A stretch of 64,000 nt of DNA from Streptomyces sp. NRRL F-5135 (GCF_000719775.1 NZ_JOHR01000025.1:49785-113784), one strand, 5' to 3'. Positions 17,153 to 25,786 are shown, counted from the stretch's first letter. Program-made: numbers and translations. The notes: generated by a model from the letters alone, not told the origin.

Positions 17153-17965
17153 ATGCAGGTACTTTCACGGGGTCTCCGGGTCATCCGGACCCTGGCGGCC
17201 AGCCGCCAGGGCATGACCCTGCAACAGCTGCACGAGGAACTCTCGGTGCCCATCGGCAGCATGCACCGCGTGCTCGCCGCGCTGACCGAGGAGCGGTACG
17301 TCACCAGGTCGCCCGTCAACCGCCGTTACTTCCTCGGCCCGGCGGCCGCCGAACTGGCCGCGGTCTCCTCGGTTCCCCTCGGCAGCGTCCTCGCCCCGCC
17401 CGCCCCGATGGAGGAGGCGGCGCGTGCGAGCGGCGAGACCGTGTTCCTGACGGAACTGATCGGTCTGCGCCTGGTCTGTGTCGCGCTGGTCGAGTCGCGC
17501 CACCCGCTGCGCCTGTTCGTACGGGTGGGCCAGAACATGCCTCCGCACGCGGCGGCCTCGGCCCGCGCCATCCTCGCGTACCAGCCGCCGGAGACCGTCG
17601 GCCTCGTGCTCGGCGACCACGATCTGACCGCCTACACCCCGCAGACCCCGCACACGGCGGACCAGGTGCCGGCCCATCTCGCGGAGGTGCGGTCGCGGGG
17701 GTACGACGTGTGCGACGACGAACTGGACGATCACGTGTGGGCGGTGTCGGCTCCCGTGTTCACCTCCACCTCACGGACCGTTTCCAGCGTCACGCTCGCC
17801 GCGGCCGGCCACCGCATGCGCGATCCGCTGGAGCGGACACGTGCCACCGAGATCGTGCTGCGGGCCGCCCGCACGATGTCGTGGGGGCTAGGCTACACAG
17901 GCGACTTCGCCACGGACTCCGGTTTCACACGGGCGTCGGCGGCTCCCGCGGCCGAGCCCGACTGA
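17153..17965 (+). CDS. IclR-family transcriptional regulator
   Basis: 270 residues. The N-terminal winged helix (residues 1-62) includes MTLQQLHEELSVPIGSMHRV and LAALTEERYVTRSPVNRRYF. The C-terminal effector domain follows, with ASGETVFLTELIGLRLVCVA and GQNMPPHAAASARAILAYQP. The starting codon is ATG 17153, 151 bases after the phosphorylase. Palindromes of IclR type lie in the divergent region upstream of the phosphorylase, so it probably controls both the importer and the phosphorylase. The ligand is unknown. Confidence 0.9.
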   Translation: MQVLSRGLRVIRTLAASRQGMTLQQLHEELSVPIGSMHRVLAALTEERYVTRSPVNRRYFLGPAAAELAAVSSVPLGSVLAPPAPMEEAARASGETVFLTELIGLRLVCVALVESRHPLRLFVRVGQNMPPHAAASARAILAYQPPETVGLVLGDHDLTAYTPQTPHTADQVPAHLAEVRSRGYDVCDDELDDHVWAVSAPVFTSTSRTVSSVTLAAAGHRMRDPLERTRATEIVLRAARTMSWGLGYTGDFATDSGFTRASAAPAAEPD

Positions 17966-18144
17966 GCCCGCTCCGCATCCCCCGCCGGCTCCACCCCTCG
18001 TACGCGTCGCGCGGACGGCCTCGGGCACACTGGGGCCGCGACGGGCGTTGCTGAAGCGAAACCGGCCCGGCATGGACCTCGGCCGTGCCGAGTGGGCAGA
18101 ATCGCAGCTTGATCACATTGTCGTCCAGGACGGGGAGCTGAGCT

Positions 18145-19410
18145 GTGCGAAAGCGGTATCTGGGTGGGACGGCGGCGATAGCCGCCCTGAGTATGACGAT
18201 TGCGCTGTCCGGTTGCGGCAGCACAGCTTCGTCCGGAAAGGTCACACTCAGACTCGTTGCCGCCGAATACGGCACGACCCCGGAATCCAGCTCGGAGCGG
18301 TACTGGCTGGCGCTCGCCACCGAGTTCGAGTCCAAGCACCCGGGTGTCAAGATCGACATCGACATACGTCCGCAGAAGACCATCGACAGCGATGTCGCCG
18401 CGATGGTCGAGGAGGGCAAGGCGCCGGACCTCGCGCAGGGCGGCTCGTACGCCGACTACGCGAAGCGGGACCAGCTCTACACCGCCGACGAGATCATGTC
18501 CGTACCGACGCAGGCGAATTTCCTCTCGCAGCTGTCGGACGCGGGCAAGGTCAACCGCATCCAGTACGGTGTGCCCTTCGCCGCCTCCACCCGGCTGCTC
18601 TTCTACAACAAGGACCTGTTCGACCAGGCCGGCATCGGCGCCCCCAAGGACTGGGCCGACCTCAAGGGGGACGCGCAGGCGCTCAAGGAGCAGGGCGTGA
18701 CGACGCCGCTGGCGCTGCCGCTGGGGCCCGAGGAGGCGCAGAGCGAGACGCTGATGTGGCTGCTGAGCGGCGGGGGCGGCTACACGGACACGGCGGACGA
18801 GTCGTACAACATCGACTCGTCCGCGAACGTCAAGACGTTCGCGTGGCTCAAGGACCTCGTCGCCCAGGGTCTCACGGGCCCGGTCGCGCCGGGGAAGCTG
18901 GACCGGGCCGCCGCGTACAAGGCCTTCGCCGCCGGCAAGGTCGGCATGCTCAACGGCCATCCGGGGCTGCTGACCGTGGCGCAGGACCAGGGCATCGACG
19001 TCGGAACGGTGAAGCTGCCCGGGGTGGACGGCAAGGCCGAGGCGTCCATGGGGTCGGCCGACTGGATGATGGCGTTCAAGCAGAACGGCCACCGGGCGGA
19101 GATCGGGAAATTCCTGGACTTCGTGTTCCAGGACGAGAACATGATGACCTTCGTCGGGAACTACGACCAGCTGCCTGTCACCTACACCGCGACCGAGAAG
19201 ATGGCCGCGAACGCGGCCTACGAGAACGTGAGCGTGTTCCGCTCCGCGCTGGCCGAGTCGGAGCTCTTCCCGTACGGCAAGACGTCCTGGGCGAGCGTGA
19301 GCGAGAGCATCAAGCGGAACATCGGCAAGGCGGTCGAGCCGGGCCAGAGCCCCAAGGACGTGCTGGGCCAGATCGCCAGGCAGGCGGCGACGTCCGAGTC
19401 GGCGGAGTGA
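18145..19410 (+). CDS. Orphan extracellular sugar-type ABC substrate-binding lipoprotein
   Basis: 421-residue binding protein of the carbohydrate (SBP_bac_1, MalE/UgpB-like) class. The leader MRKRYLGGTAAIAALSMTIA ends in LSGC, so the lipid-anchored Cys is residue 24. KAPDLAQGGSYADYAKRDQL and GVPFAASTRLLFYNKDLFDQ are typical for this fold. No permease or ATPase gene lies beside it, so it must use components encoded elsewhere, as is common with the shared MsiK-type ATPase in Streptomyces. The GTG at 18145 lies behind GGGGAGCTGAGCT. Confidence 0.88.
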   Translation: MRKRYLGGTAAIAALSMTIALSGCGSTASSGKVTLRLVAAEYGTTPESSSERYWLALATEFESKHPGVKIDIDIRPQKTIDSDVAAMVEEGKAPDLAQGGSYADYAKRDQLYTADEIMSVPTQANFLSQLSDAGKVNRIQYGVPFAASTRLLFYNKDLFDQAGIGAPKDWADLKGDAQALKEQGVTTPLALPLGPEEAQSETLMWLLSGGGGYTDTADESYNIDSSANVKTFAWLKDLVAQGLTGPVAPGKLDRAAAYKAFAAGKVGMLNGHPGLLTVAQDQGIDVGTVKLPGVDGKAEASMGSADWMMAFKQNGHRAEIGKFLDFVFQDENMMTFVGNYDQLPVTYTATEKMAANAAYENVSVFRSALAESELFPYGKTSWASVSESIKRNIGKAVEPGQSPKDVLGQIARQAATSESAE

Positions 19411-19422
19411 CCGCGCCGTACC

Positions 19423-19485
19423 GGGGCGCCGCGCGTCCGGGTACGGCGTGGGCAGGGGCGCCGCGCATCCGGGTACGGCCTGGGC
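19423..19485. repeat. 31-bp tandem direct repeat, two copies
   Basis: Two copies beginning GGGGCGCCGCGC at 19423-19453 and 19455-19485, differing at two positions, with a 32-bp period. They lie directly after the orphan binding-protein gene. Confidence 0.85.
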
Positions 19486-19652
19486 CGGGCCGCTCCGGGC
19501 CGCTCCGGCAGGCGCCGAGCGGGTGTGCGGGCCCCCGTCCCGGGCCCGGCGCGCGGGCGTAGCATGAAAAGCAGGCGGCCCCTGCGCACCTGCTTGCACG
19601 CACGACGCACACCGCGCGGTCTCAAGGCGCGATCGGCTGGAGGCTGAGAGCC

Positions 19653-19820
19653 ATGGGCGCCCTTCTGCTCATTCTTCTTCTCGTGTTGATCGTTTTCGGG
19701 CTGGGCTTCGTTCTGCACGCCCTGTGGTGGCTGGGGGTGGTCATCGTCGTGCTGTGGCTGCTCGGCGTCGCGGTCCGGGCCGCCACCGACGGCAGGCGCG
19801 GGGGCCACTGGCGCCACTGA
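19653..19820 (+). CDS. Small hydrophobic membrane protein (lmo0937-like)
   Basis: 55 residues: MGALLLILLLVLIVFGLGFV, then HALWWLGVVIVVLWLLGVAV and a basic tail ATDGRRGGHWRH. Two hydrophobic segments span most of the protein. The pattern (aliphatic helix, GLGF-LH-LWW, second helix, Gly/Arg tail) matches the small stress-associated membrane proteins of the lmo0937/DUF5670 type widespread in actinomycetes and Listeria. CTGGAGG precedes the ATG. TAGCAT at about 19560 may be its -10 box. Function unknown. Confidence 0.75.
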   Translation: MGALLLILLLVLIVFGLGFVLHALWWLGVVIVVLWLLGVAVRAATDGRRGGHWRH

Positions 19821-19829
19821 CCGGGAGTC

Positions 19830-19895
19830 GGCCCGGCCGGGAGCGGTGAGCCCGCGTGTCACCGGCCCGGCCGGGAGCGGTGGACCCGCGTGTCA
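19830..19895. repeat. 32-bp tandem direct repeat overlapping a gene end
   Basis: Copies beginning GGCCCGGCCGGGAGCGGTG at 19830-19861 and 19864-19895, period 34 bp, with one two-base difference. The second copy contains the stop codon of the methyltransferase on the minus strand, so the duplication may have been seeded in that gene end. Confidence 0.85.
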
Positions 19896-20714
19896 GGCCG
19901 TCTTCCGGGCGACCGCCCCGTACATGGCGATGTCCCGGTCGTCCACCGGCTCCTGATCCGCGTCGGGTCGCCAGCGGTGGACCTGGGTCAGTCCCGGCTC
20001 GACCAGCTCCAGGCCGTCGAAGAACGTCAGCGCCTCCGCGTGGGTGCGCAGACGCATGGGCATACCGCGCGCGGCGTACTCCCGCGCCACGCGGCCGACC
20101 TCCTCGGGGGCGAAGTCGGCGGTGCCGATCGTCATGGCCAGGAAGCTGCCCGCGGGCAGCGGATCGAGCAGCCGCCGCACGAGGCCGTGGCCGTCGTCGC
20201 CGTCCAGGATGAAGTGGAGGATGCCGATGACCATCAGGCCGACCGGTTGCCGCAGGTCCAGCAGCTCCTTGAACTCGGGGGAGCTGATGATCGCGTCGGG
20301 GTCCCGCATATCGGCGTCGACGTAGGCGGTGCGGCCCTCGGGCGCGCTGGTCAGCAGGGCCCGCGCGTGGGCCAGCACGATCGGGTCGTTGTCGACGTAG
20401 ACGACCCGGGAGTCGGGACGGACACCCTGGACGACATCGTGCACGTTGGGTGGCGTCGGCAGGCCGGTGCCGATGTCCAGGAACTGCCGGATGCCCTGCT
20501 CCCGGGCGAGATGACGGGCCGCCCGGTGCATGAACTTCCTGTTCGCACGCATATGGACGGGCAGCGCCGGCCACGAGCGGCACATCGCGTCACCGGCTTC
20601 CTGATCCACCGGATAGTTGTCCTTGCCGCCCAGGATGTAGTCGTAGACACGGGCCGAGTGGGCCGTCCCCGTGTTGATGCGGTTCTGTGGCGAGCCGTCC
20701 TGTGATGCCACCAT
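19893..20714 (-). CDS. SAM-dependent methyltransferase, SAV2177 family (second copy)
   Basis: 273 residues. Hallmarks are SARVYDYILGGKDNYPVDQE, RQFLDIGTGLPTPPNVHDVV (SAM loop), VVYVDNDPIVLAHARALL and LMVIGILHFILDGDDGHGLV. The ATG at 20714 has GGGAGGAG at ideal spacing. It shares the domain plan of the methyltransferase at 4274 but clearly diverges in sequence, so they are old paralogues and not a recent duplication. No obvious partner gene is present and the substrate is unknown. Confidence 0.9.
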   Translation of the reverse strand: MVASQDGSPQNRINTGTAHSARVYDYILGGKDNYPVDQEAGDAMCRSWPALPVHMRANRKFMHRAARHLAREQGIRQFLDIGTGLPTPPNVHDVVQGVRPDSRVVYVDNDPIVLAHARALLTSAPEGRTAYVDADMRDPDAIISSPEFKELLDLRQPVGLMVIGILHFILDGDDGHGLVRRLLDPLPAGSFLAMTIGTADFAPEEVGRVAREYAARGMPMRLRTHAEALTFFDGLELVEPGLTQVHRWRPDADQEPVDDRDIAMYGAVARKTA

Positions 20715-20848
20715 CTCTCCTCCCGGTACGTGCGTTCGCGCGAGCGGTCCCCGCCCGGATCCCGGGTGCCGGTCGACCCTCGGCGAAGTTTAGGCGTCAA
20801 TCACCTGTGGGGAGTGTAAAAGGCCAAGTCCTCGAGGCCGGGAGTGAG

Positions 20849-21409
20849 TTACGGGGAAACTCGCGGGGAACCGGCCGGGTCCGTCAGGGACCGCTGCATC
20901 AGTACGGTGTCGATCCGGCGTCCGTGCTTGTGCCCCACGCCGGCCAGCCGGCCGGCGTCGGTGAAGCCGAAACGCCGGTGCAGCGCGGCCGACGTGTCGC
21001 TGCCGGTGTCGGCGATGACCGCGATCACCTGACGTACCCCTGCCCGGCCACAGCTGTCGAGGAGGGCGCCCAGCAGTGCGCCGCCCAGCCCCCGGCCCGT
21101 GTGCTCGGGGGCCAGGTAGACCGAGTCCTCCACCGTGTACCGGTAGGCGGGCTTCGGGCGCCAGGGGGCGGCGTAGGCGTATCCGGCCACGTCCGCGTCC
21201 ACCTCCGCGATCAGGAAGGGCAGGCCGCGGCCCGTGAGGTCGTCCAGCCGGCGCCGCCACTCCTCGCCGGCCGGCGGGCTCTCGTCGAAGGTGACGACGG
21301 TGTGGTGGACGTAGTGGGCGTAGATCTCGCCGACGGCCTTCAGGTCCGCGGGGCGCGCGCCACGGATGACCGTCCCGGACGCCGTCACGGTGGGTTCGGG
21401 ATTCTCCAT
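20849..21409 (-). CDS. GNAT N-acetyltransferase, phosphinothricin acetyltransferase-like
   Basis: 186 residues. It uses acetyl-CoA to acetylate a small amino compound. The BAR/PAT-type pattern is visible: IRGARPADLKAVGEIYAHYV, then VHHTVVTFDESPPAGEEW, GYAYAAPWRPKPAYRYTVED and SVYLAPEHTGRGLGGALLGA, the last containing the CoA pyrophosphate loop (GRGLGGAL). FGFTDAGRLAGVGHKHGRRI is the usual end. The ATG at 21409 is divergent from the P450 gene. True herbicide or antibiotic specificity cannot be inferred. Confidence 0.88.
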   Translation of the reverse strand: MENPEPTVTASGTVIRGARPADLKAVGEIYAHYVHHTVVTFDESPPAGEEWRRRLDDLTGRGLPFLIAEVDADVAGYAYAAPWRPKPAYRYTVEDSVYLAPEHTGRGLGGALLGALLDSCGRAGVRQVIAVIADTGSDTSAALHRRFGFTDAGRLAGVGHKHGRRIDTVLMQRSLTDPAGSPRVSP

Positions 21410-21574
21410 GGGGTGATTATTCAGCGCGCGAACGGGACAAAGGGTCATTCGATCGTGGAGAAGGGCGCGATCACGGACGTGGTGGACGATGATGGCGGTA
21501 GAGGCGTGATGACCTGACCGTGGTGAGCGGACGTCGACGGGGATGTCCGCGACCGCGACGAGAGGCAGGAAGTG

Positions 21575-22780
21575 ATGACGCGGACGCCCGACATGCCGGT
21601 GCACATCCGCCGCGACCGGTTCGAACCGGCCCCCGAACTCGGCCGCCTGCGGACGGAGCAGCCCGTCTCCCGGGTCCGACTCGTCACCGGCGCCCCGGCC
21701 TGGCTCGTCACCCGCTACGAGGACGTGCGCGAGGTGCTCGGGGACTCCGGGCGGTTCGGCAACAGCGAGGACGGCCGGCCCGCCGGCGCCCCGCCCCTGC
21801 GCGTCCCGGACGCGGAGGCCGAGGTGCCCCGACTGTGGAGCCCGGGCAACCTCCTCGCCTACGACCCCCCGGACCACACCCGGCTGCGGCGTCTTGTCAC
21901 CGGGGAGTTCACCGTCAAGCGGATGCGCCGGCTCCGGCCCCGTATCGAGGCCATCGTGACCGAGCACCTGGACGCCATGGAGCGGTCCGGACCGCCCGTG
22001 GACCTGGTGCAGTCGTTCGCGCTGCCGATCCCTTCCCTGGTGATCTGCGAACTGCTCGGCGTCCCCTACACCGACCGGGCCGACTTCCAGCACCGCAGCA
22101 ACATCCGCCTCGACCTGTCGCTCGGTCTCGACCGGCGCGTGGCGGCGATGCGGGAGGCCCAGGAATACATGGCCGGTCTCGTCGCCGCCCAGCGGAAGCG
22201 GCCGGGCGAGGACATGCTCGGCATGCTGGTGCGCGAGCACGGCGACGAGATCAGCGACGAGGAGCTGACCGGGCTGGCCGATCTGCTGCTGATCGCCGGG
22301 CACGAGACCACGTCCAACATGCTGGGCCTGGGCACGCTCTTCCTGCTGCGCAACCCCGGCCACCTGGCCTGGGCACGCCAGGACGAGCACATCGACGCGG
22401 TGGTCGAGGAGTTGCTGCGCCACCTGTCCATCGTCCACACGGTCATCCCCCGCGTCGTCCGCGCGGACACGGTGATCTCCGGGCAGCCGCTGAAAGCGGG
22501 CGATCTGGTGGTCTGCTCGCTGCCCGCCGCCAACCGCGACCCCGCTCTCACGGCCGACCCGGACCGCTTCGACCCCGGCCGCAAGGTCTCGCACCTGGCC
22601 TTCGGCCACGGCATCCACCACTGCCTCGGGGCACCCCTGGCCCGCATGGAGATGCGCATCGCCTACCCGGCGCTGCTGCGCCGATTCCCCGCCCTGCGTC
22701 CGGCGGTCCCGTTCGAGGAGATCCGCTTCCGTATGTACTCCGTCGTCCACGGCCTCGAGTCCCTCCCCGTGACCTGGTGA
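21575..22780 (+). CDS. Cytochrome P450 (CYP105/107-like)
   Basis: 401-residue monooxygenase (402 if a GTG three bases earlier, 21572, is used). The I-helix oxygen-binding motif is LLIAGHETTSNMLGL, the K-helix ExxR lies in VVEELLRHLS, and the heme loop is AFGHGIHHCLGAPLARME with the axial Cys about residue 350. The N-terminus has no membrane anchor, as in soluble bacterial P450s. A 3Fe-4S-type ferredoxin gene follows 20 bases downstream and should deliver electrons. No reductase or biosynthetic core gene is nearby, so the substrate is unknown. Confidence 0.95.
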   Translation: MTRTPDMPVHIRRDRFEPAPELGRLRTEQPVSRVRLVTGAPAWLVTRYEDVREVLGDSGRFGNSEDGRPAGAPPLRVPDAEAEVPRLWSPGNLLAYDPPDHTRLRRLVTGEFTVKRMRRLRPRIEAIVTEHLDAMERSGPPVDLVQSFALPIPSLVICELLGVPYTDRADFQHRSNIRLDLSLGLDRRVAAMREAQEYMAGLVAAQRKRPGEDMLGMLVREHGDEISDEELTGLADLLLIAGHETTSNMLGLGTLFLLRNPGHLAWARQDEHIDAVVEELLRHLSIVHTVIPRVVRADTVISGQPLKAGDLVVCSLPAANRDPALTADPDRFDPGRKVSHLAFGHGIHHCLGAPLARMEMRIAYPALLRRFPALRPAVPFEEIRFRMYSVVHGLESLPVTW

Positions 22781-22800
22781 CGGCAGAAGGGAATCCCGTC

Positions 22801-23001
22801 ATGCGCGTCCACGTCGACCGCGACCGGTGCATCGGCTCCGGCAACTGCGTCATGACCGACGAGGAGGTCTTCGACCAGGACGACGAGGGGAAGGTGGTGC
22901 TCCTGGAGAACGAGCCGGGCGCCGGGCACGACGAGGCGGTCCGCACCGCGGTCGCGTCCTGCCCCGTCCAGGCCATCAGCGCCGCCCGCCCCGCTCGGTG
23001 A
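22801..23001 (+). CDS. Small 3Fe-4S-type ferredoxin, P450 redox partner
   Basis: 66 residues. MRVHVDRDRCIGSGNCVMTD carries the first two cluster cysteines (Cys10 and Cys16) and VASCPVQAISA the third. The position normally held by the fourth Cys in a 4Fe-4S ferredoxin is Gly, as in Streptomyces P450 ferredoxins. It is cotranscribed with the P450 (20-base gap, AAGGGAA upstream). Confidence 0.92.
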   Translation: MRVHVDRDRCIGSGNCVMTDEEVFDQDDEGKVVLLENEPGAGHDEAVRTAVASCPVQAISAARPAR

Positions 23002-23082
23002 CGGCGGGAGTCAGGCCCCGGCGGCACGGCGCGGACCGACGGGGCACGGACGGGGGACGGCCCCGTGACGGCGCCCGGCTCG

Positions 23083-23379
23083 TCAGGCCCCGCCGATCCT
23101 GGCGGCGATGACCGGGGCCAGCCGGTCGGCGATGGCCCGGTGCCCCTGGTCGTTGGGGTGGACCGCGTCCGACAGGTCGCCCGCCGCCAGCCGGCCCGTG
23201 GTGTCGACGAAGGGCACCCGGGCGTCCCCGCCGTCGGCCGCGGCCCTGACCGCGGCCTCGGTCTCCGGCACGAACCTCCCCCGGAAGGTCCCCAGCGCGA
23301 AGATCCACGCCTGGGGGTACGCGGCGCGGACAGTGCGCAGGAGGCCGCGGTAGGCCGTACCGAACTGCTCCTTGCTCAC
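23083..23379 (-). pseudogene. SGNH/GDSL hydrolase, C-terminal relic
   Basis: 98 codons beginning with a GTG read FGTAYRGLLRTVRAAYPQAW, FALGTFRGRFVPETEAAVRA and DLSDAVHPNDQGHRAIADRL. The last is block V of SGNH hydrolases with the catalytic Asp-His pair. The GDS block with the Ser and the GTND block are absent; the sequence upstream changes to unrelated DNA. The fragment abuts the adenosine deaminase gene. It probably encodes no active enzyme. Confidence 0.65.
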
Positions 23380-23427
23380 CCGTTGCCCCGGCTCGGGCCG
23401 AGCCGGGCCGGTTCGGGCCAGGTCAGG

Positions 23428-24624
23428 TCAGGCCGTCGCGTCCCCGTCGACCGCGGCGTCCGTACGGGCGGCCGTCTCCCCCGCCCCCTCCGCGTCCAGC
23501 GCGTCGAGTTCGGCGACGAACCGGTCGCGCAGCGCCGCCTTCTCGCCGTCCGGCAGCCAGCAGGCGTCGACCCCCGCGAGCGCCATCGCGCGCAGCTTCG
23601 CCCGGCCGAGGCCGAGGTCGTCCGCCGCGATCCGGTACTCGTCGGTGAGCGTGGTCGGGAACAGCCCCGGGTCGTCGTCGGCGAGGACGACATTGAGCCC
23701 GGCGTCGATCATCGCGGCGATCGACGCCCGCCGCCACGGCCGCCAGGAGCGGCGCGAGGTGGTGAACGCGACCAGGAAGGGCACACGCTCCTCCCGGCAG
23801 CGTGCCACCACCGCGTCGTCCTCCAGGACGTAGTAGCCGTGGTCGATACGGTCGCAGCCGAGCAGGTCGAGGCAGGTGATGGTGTTGTGGGCGACCGGCG
23901 CGTGCTCGGACGAGTGCGCGGTGCGGCGCAGCCCCGCCGCCCCGGCCAGCCGGTAGGCGTCGGCGAAGCGCTCCGGAGGCCCGGCGGTCTCCAGGTTGTC
24001 GAGGCCGATGCCCGCGACGTACTCGTGGGGGTTGTCGGCCACTTCGCGCACCCTCGCGAGCGCCTCGTCGGCCGAGGTGCTGCGGTCCACGGCGGCGATC
24101 AGACGCCCGCTCATGCCGAAGTCGCGCTCGGCGAGGCGGATGCCCTCGGCGTACGCCTCGACCGCGCCCCGGTAGCCGAGGGTGCTCAGGTGCGGGGGGA
24201 CGCCGTCGAAGGACACTTCCAAATGCCGTACGGAACTGGTGCGGTGGGCCGCTTCGAAGGCTTCGTAGGTGATGCGGGTGAGGTCGTCGGCGTCGCGCAG
24301 GGCGTCGACGATCCACCGGGACACCTGGAAGAGCGAGTAGGAGACCTCGGGCTCGTCGGCGGCGCGCCCCCGCGGGACCGGGATACGGGTGTTCTCGTAG
24401 AGCTTCGGGTCCGGCGGGAGCGAATTGACGTCGCGGTAGATCGTCTCGGGGCTCGCGGGGAGGTCGAGTCCGGCACGGCCGGCGAGTTCGGCGAAGGTGG
24501 TGGCCCGTACGGTGCCGATGAGGTGGCAGTGGAGGTCGGTCTTCGGCAGCCGCTGGAGATAGCCGTCGGTGCCGGTGAGGTCAACAGTGCTGGTGGTGCT
24601 GGTGGTGCTGATGGTGCTGGTCAT
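23428..24624 (-). CDS. add: Adenosine deaminase-family hydrolase
   Basis: 398-residue metal-dependent aminohydrolase, expected to convert adenosine to inosine. The zinc motif HxH is in PKTDLHCHLIGTVRATTFAE (about residue 33). SSEHAPVAHNTITC carries the next His, RIDHGYYVLED the catalytic His region and NVVLADDDPGLFPTTLTDEY the Asp pair. The ATG at 24624 is followed by a Ser/Thr-rich leader TSTISTTSTTSTVDLTG that is not a signal peptide. It is the last gene of the Pot-like ABC operon, separated from the binding-protein gene by an 88-base gap containing a strong hairpin, and suggests that the imported compound is a purine nucleoside. Confidence 0.88.
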   Translation of the reverse strand: MTSTISTTSTTSTVDLTGTDGYLQRLPKTDLHCHLIGTVRATTFAELAGRAGLDLPASPETIYRDVNSLPPDPKLYENTRIPVPRGRAADEPEVSYSLFQVSRWIVDALRDADDLTRITYEAFEAAHRTSSVRHLEVSFDGVPPHLSTLGYRGAVEAYAEGIRLAERDFGMSGRLIAAVDRSTSADEALARVREVADNPHEYVAGIGLDNLETAGPPERFADAYRLAGAAGLRRTAHSSEHAPVAHNTITCLDLLGCDRIDHGYYVLEDDAVVARCREERVPFLVAFTTSRRSWRPWRRASIAAMIDAGLNVVLADDDPGLFPTTLTDEYRIAADDLGLGRAKLRAMALAGVDACWLPDGEKAALRDRFVAELDALDAEGAGETAARTDAAVDGDATA

Positions 24625-24663
24625 GGTGTCCGATGCGGGTGGTGGCGGATACGGGATCGGCGG

Positions 24664-24707
24664 GCGCGCCGGGGGGCGGAGGCGAAGCCGGCCGCCCCCC
24701 GGCGCGC
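24664..24707 (-). terminator. Perfect 16-bp intercistronic hairpin between SBP and add
   Basis: Arms GCGCGCCGGGGGGCGG and CCGCCCCCCGGCGCGC with a 12-base loop. It lies in the operon between the binding-protein stop (24713) and the adenosine deaminase start (24624), so it may protect the upstream mRNA or attenuate add transcription, giving more binding protein than deaminase. Confidence 0.75.
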
Positions 24708-24712
24708 GTCGG

Positions 24713-25786
24713 TCACTTCGAGCTGACCTCGCGGGCGAACCGGTCCACCCACTCGTCACGGCCCTCGACCACCGGGCCGGGGTCGAGGGTCTCGTAGCCG
24801 GCGGCCACCGGGTCGGTCGCGGCCTTGCCCGCCACCTTTCCGAGCACGTCGGGGACCTTGGCGTCCGGGTTGACGGGCATGTCGCCGATGACCTCGGCGG
24901 CCTTGGTCTGGGCCTCGGCCGACAGGTAGTAGTCGATGAACTCGTTGGCGGCCTTCTGGTTCTTGGCACCCTTGGGGATCATCATGCGGTTGGTCGCCAT
25001 GTACTTGCCCTTGGCCGGCGCGACCCAGCTGACCGGTTCGCCCGACTCGATCAGCTGGGTGGCGAAGGCGCTGATCCCGGGAGCGGCGACGATCTCGCCC
25101 TGCGTCAGGAGGTTCGTCACCTCGGTCGAGGAGGTGTAGAACTGGAGCGTGTTCGGCGCCCAGGAGCCGAGCTTGCCGTAGGCCTTGTCGATGTCGAACG
25201 GGCCGCTGCCGTAGACGTTCCCGATGCCGGAGACGGTCAGCTGCCCCGCGGTGACGGAGATGTCGGGGAGGGCGGTCTTCTTGGCGTACTTCTTGTCCCC
25301 GTAGACCGACCAGTCGGCGGCGGCCTTCGCGTCGAGCTTGTCGGTTCGGTAGAGGGTGCCGTTGAGCTGGTACGTGTAGGCCGGGCCGGCGTACTTGTCG
25401 TCGACCGCGAAGTCCCTGAGCTTGTCCAGGTTGGGCACGTCCTTGGCCTGAACGGGCTGGAAGAGGCCCTTGGACTGGCCGAGCGCGGCGTAGTAGTCGG
25501 AGATGAGCATGACGTCCACACCGGGGTCGCCGCCCGCGAGCTGGAGCCGGGTCAGCCGGTCCGAGTTGCTGCCCGTGTCGAGCTTGACCTTGTAGCCGGT
25601 CTTCTTCTCGAAGGGCTCGATCACGGCCTTCGTCAGCTCCTTGGAGCCGAACGGGAAGGTGCTGACGACGAGGGTGTTCTTGTCGTCGGCGCTGTCGCCG
25701 GCCGAACAGCCGGCGAGGGCCGCGCCGAGCACGGTGGCGACGACGGTGGCGAGTGCGCGGTGCCGCCGTTGGACGGTGGTGGGCAC
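24713..25786 (-). CDS. ABC substrate-binding lipoprotein, PotD/thiamine/iron-type (SBP_bac_6/8)
   Basis: 357 residues. The GTG at 25786 with AAGGAG upstream gives a leader with LGAALAGC (Cys27 lipidated). The mature part has NTLVVSTFPFGSKELTKAVI, EPFEKKTGYKVKLDTGSNSD and VDVMLISDYYAALGQSKGLF. The fold is of the polyamine/Fe/thiamine-binding class. LPDISVTAGQLTVSGIGNVY is also typical. The gene follows the ATPase after a 198-base gap, longer than the others in the operon, in which the plus strand has dense G runs (about 25935-25965). The ligand is unknown; the downstream deaminase hints at a nucleoside. Confidence 0.87.
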   Translation of the reverse strand: MPTTVQRRHRALATVVATVLGAALAGCSAGDSADDKNTLVVSTFPFGSKELTKAVIEPFEKKTGYKVKLDTGSNSDRLTRLQLAGGDPGVDVMLISDYYAALGQSKGLFQPVQAKDVPNLDKLRDFAVDDKYAGPAYTYQLNGTLYRTDKLDAKAAADWSVYGDKKYAKKTALPDISVTAGQLTVSGIGNVYGSGPFDIDKAYGKLGSWAPNTLQFYTSSTEVTNLLTQGEIVAAPGISAFATQLIESGEPVSWVAPAKGKYMATNRMMIPKGAKNQKAANEFIDYYLSAEAQTKAAEVIGDMPVNPDAKVPDVLGKVAGKAATDPVAAGYETLDPGPVVEGRDEWVDRFAREVSSK

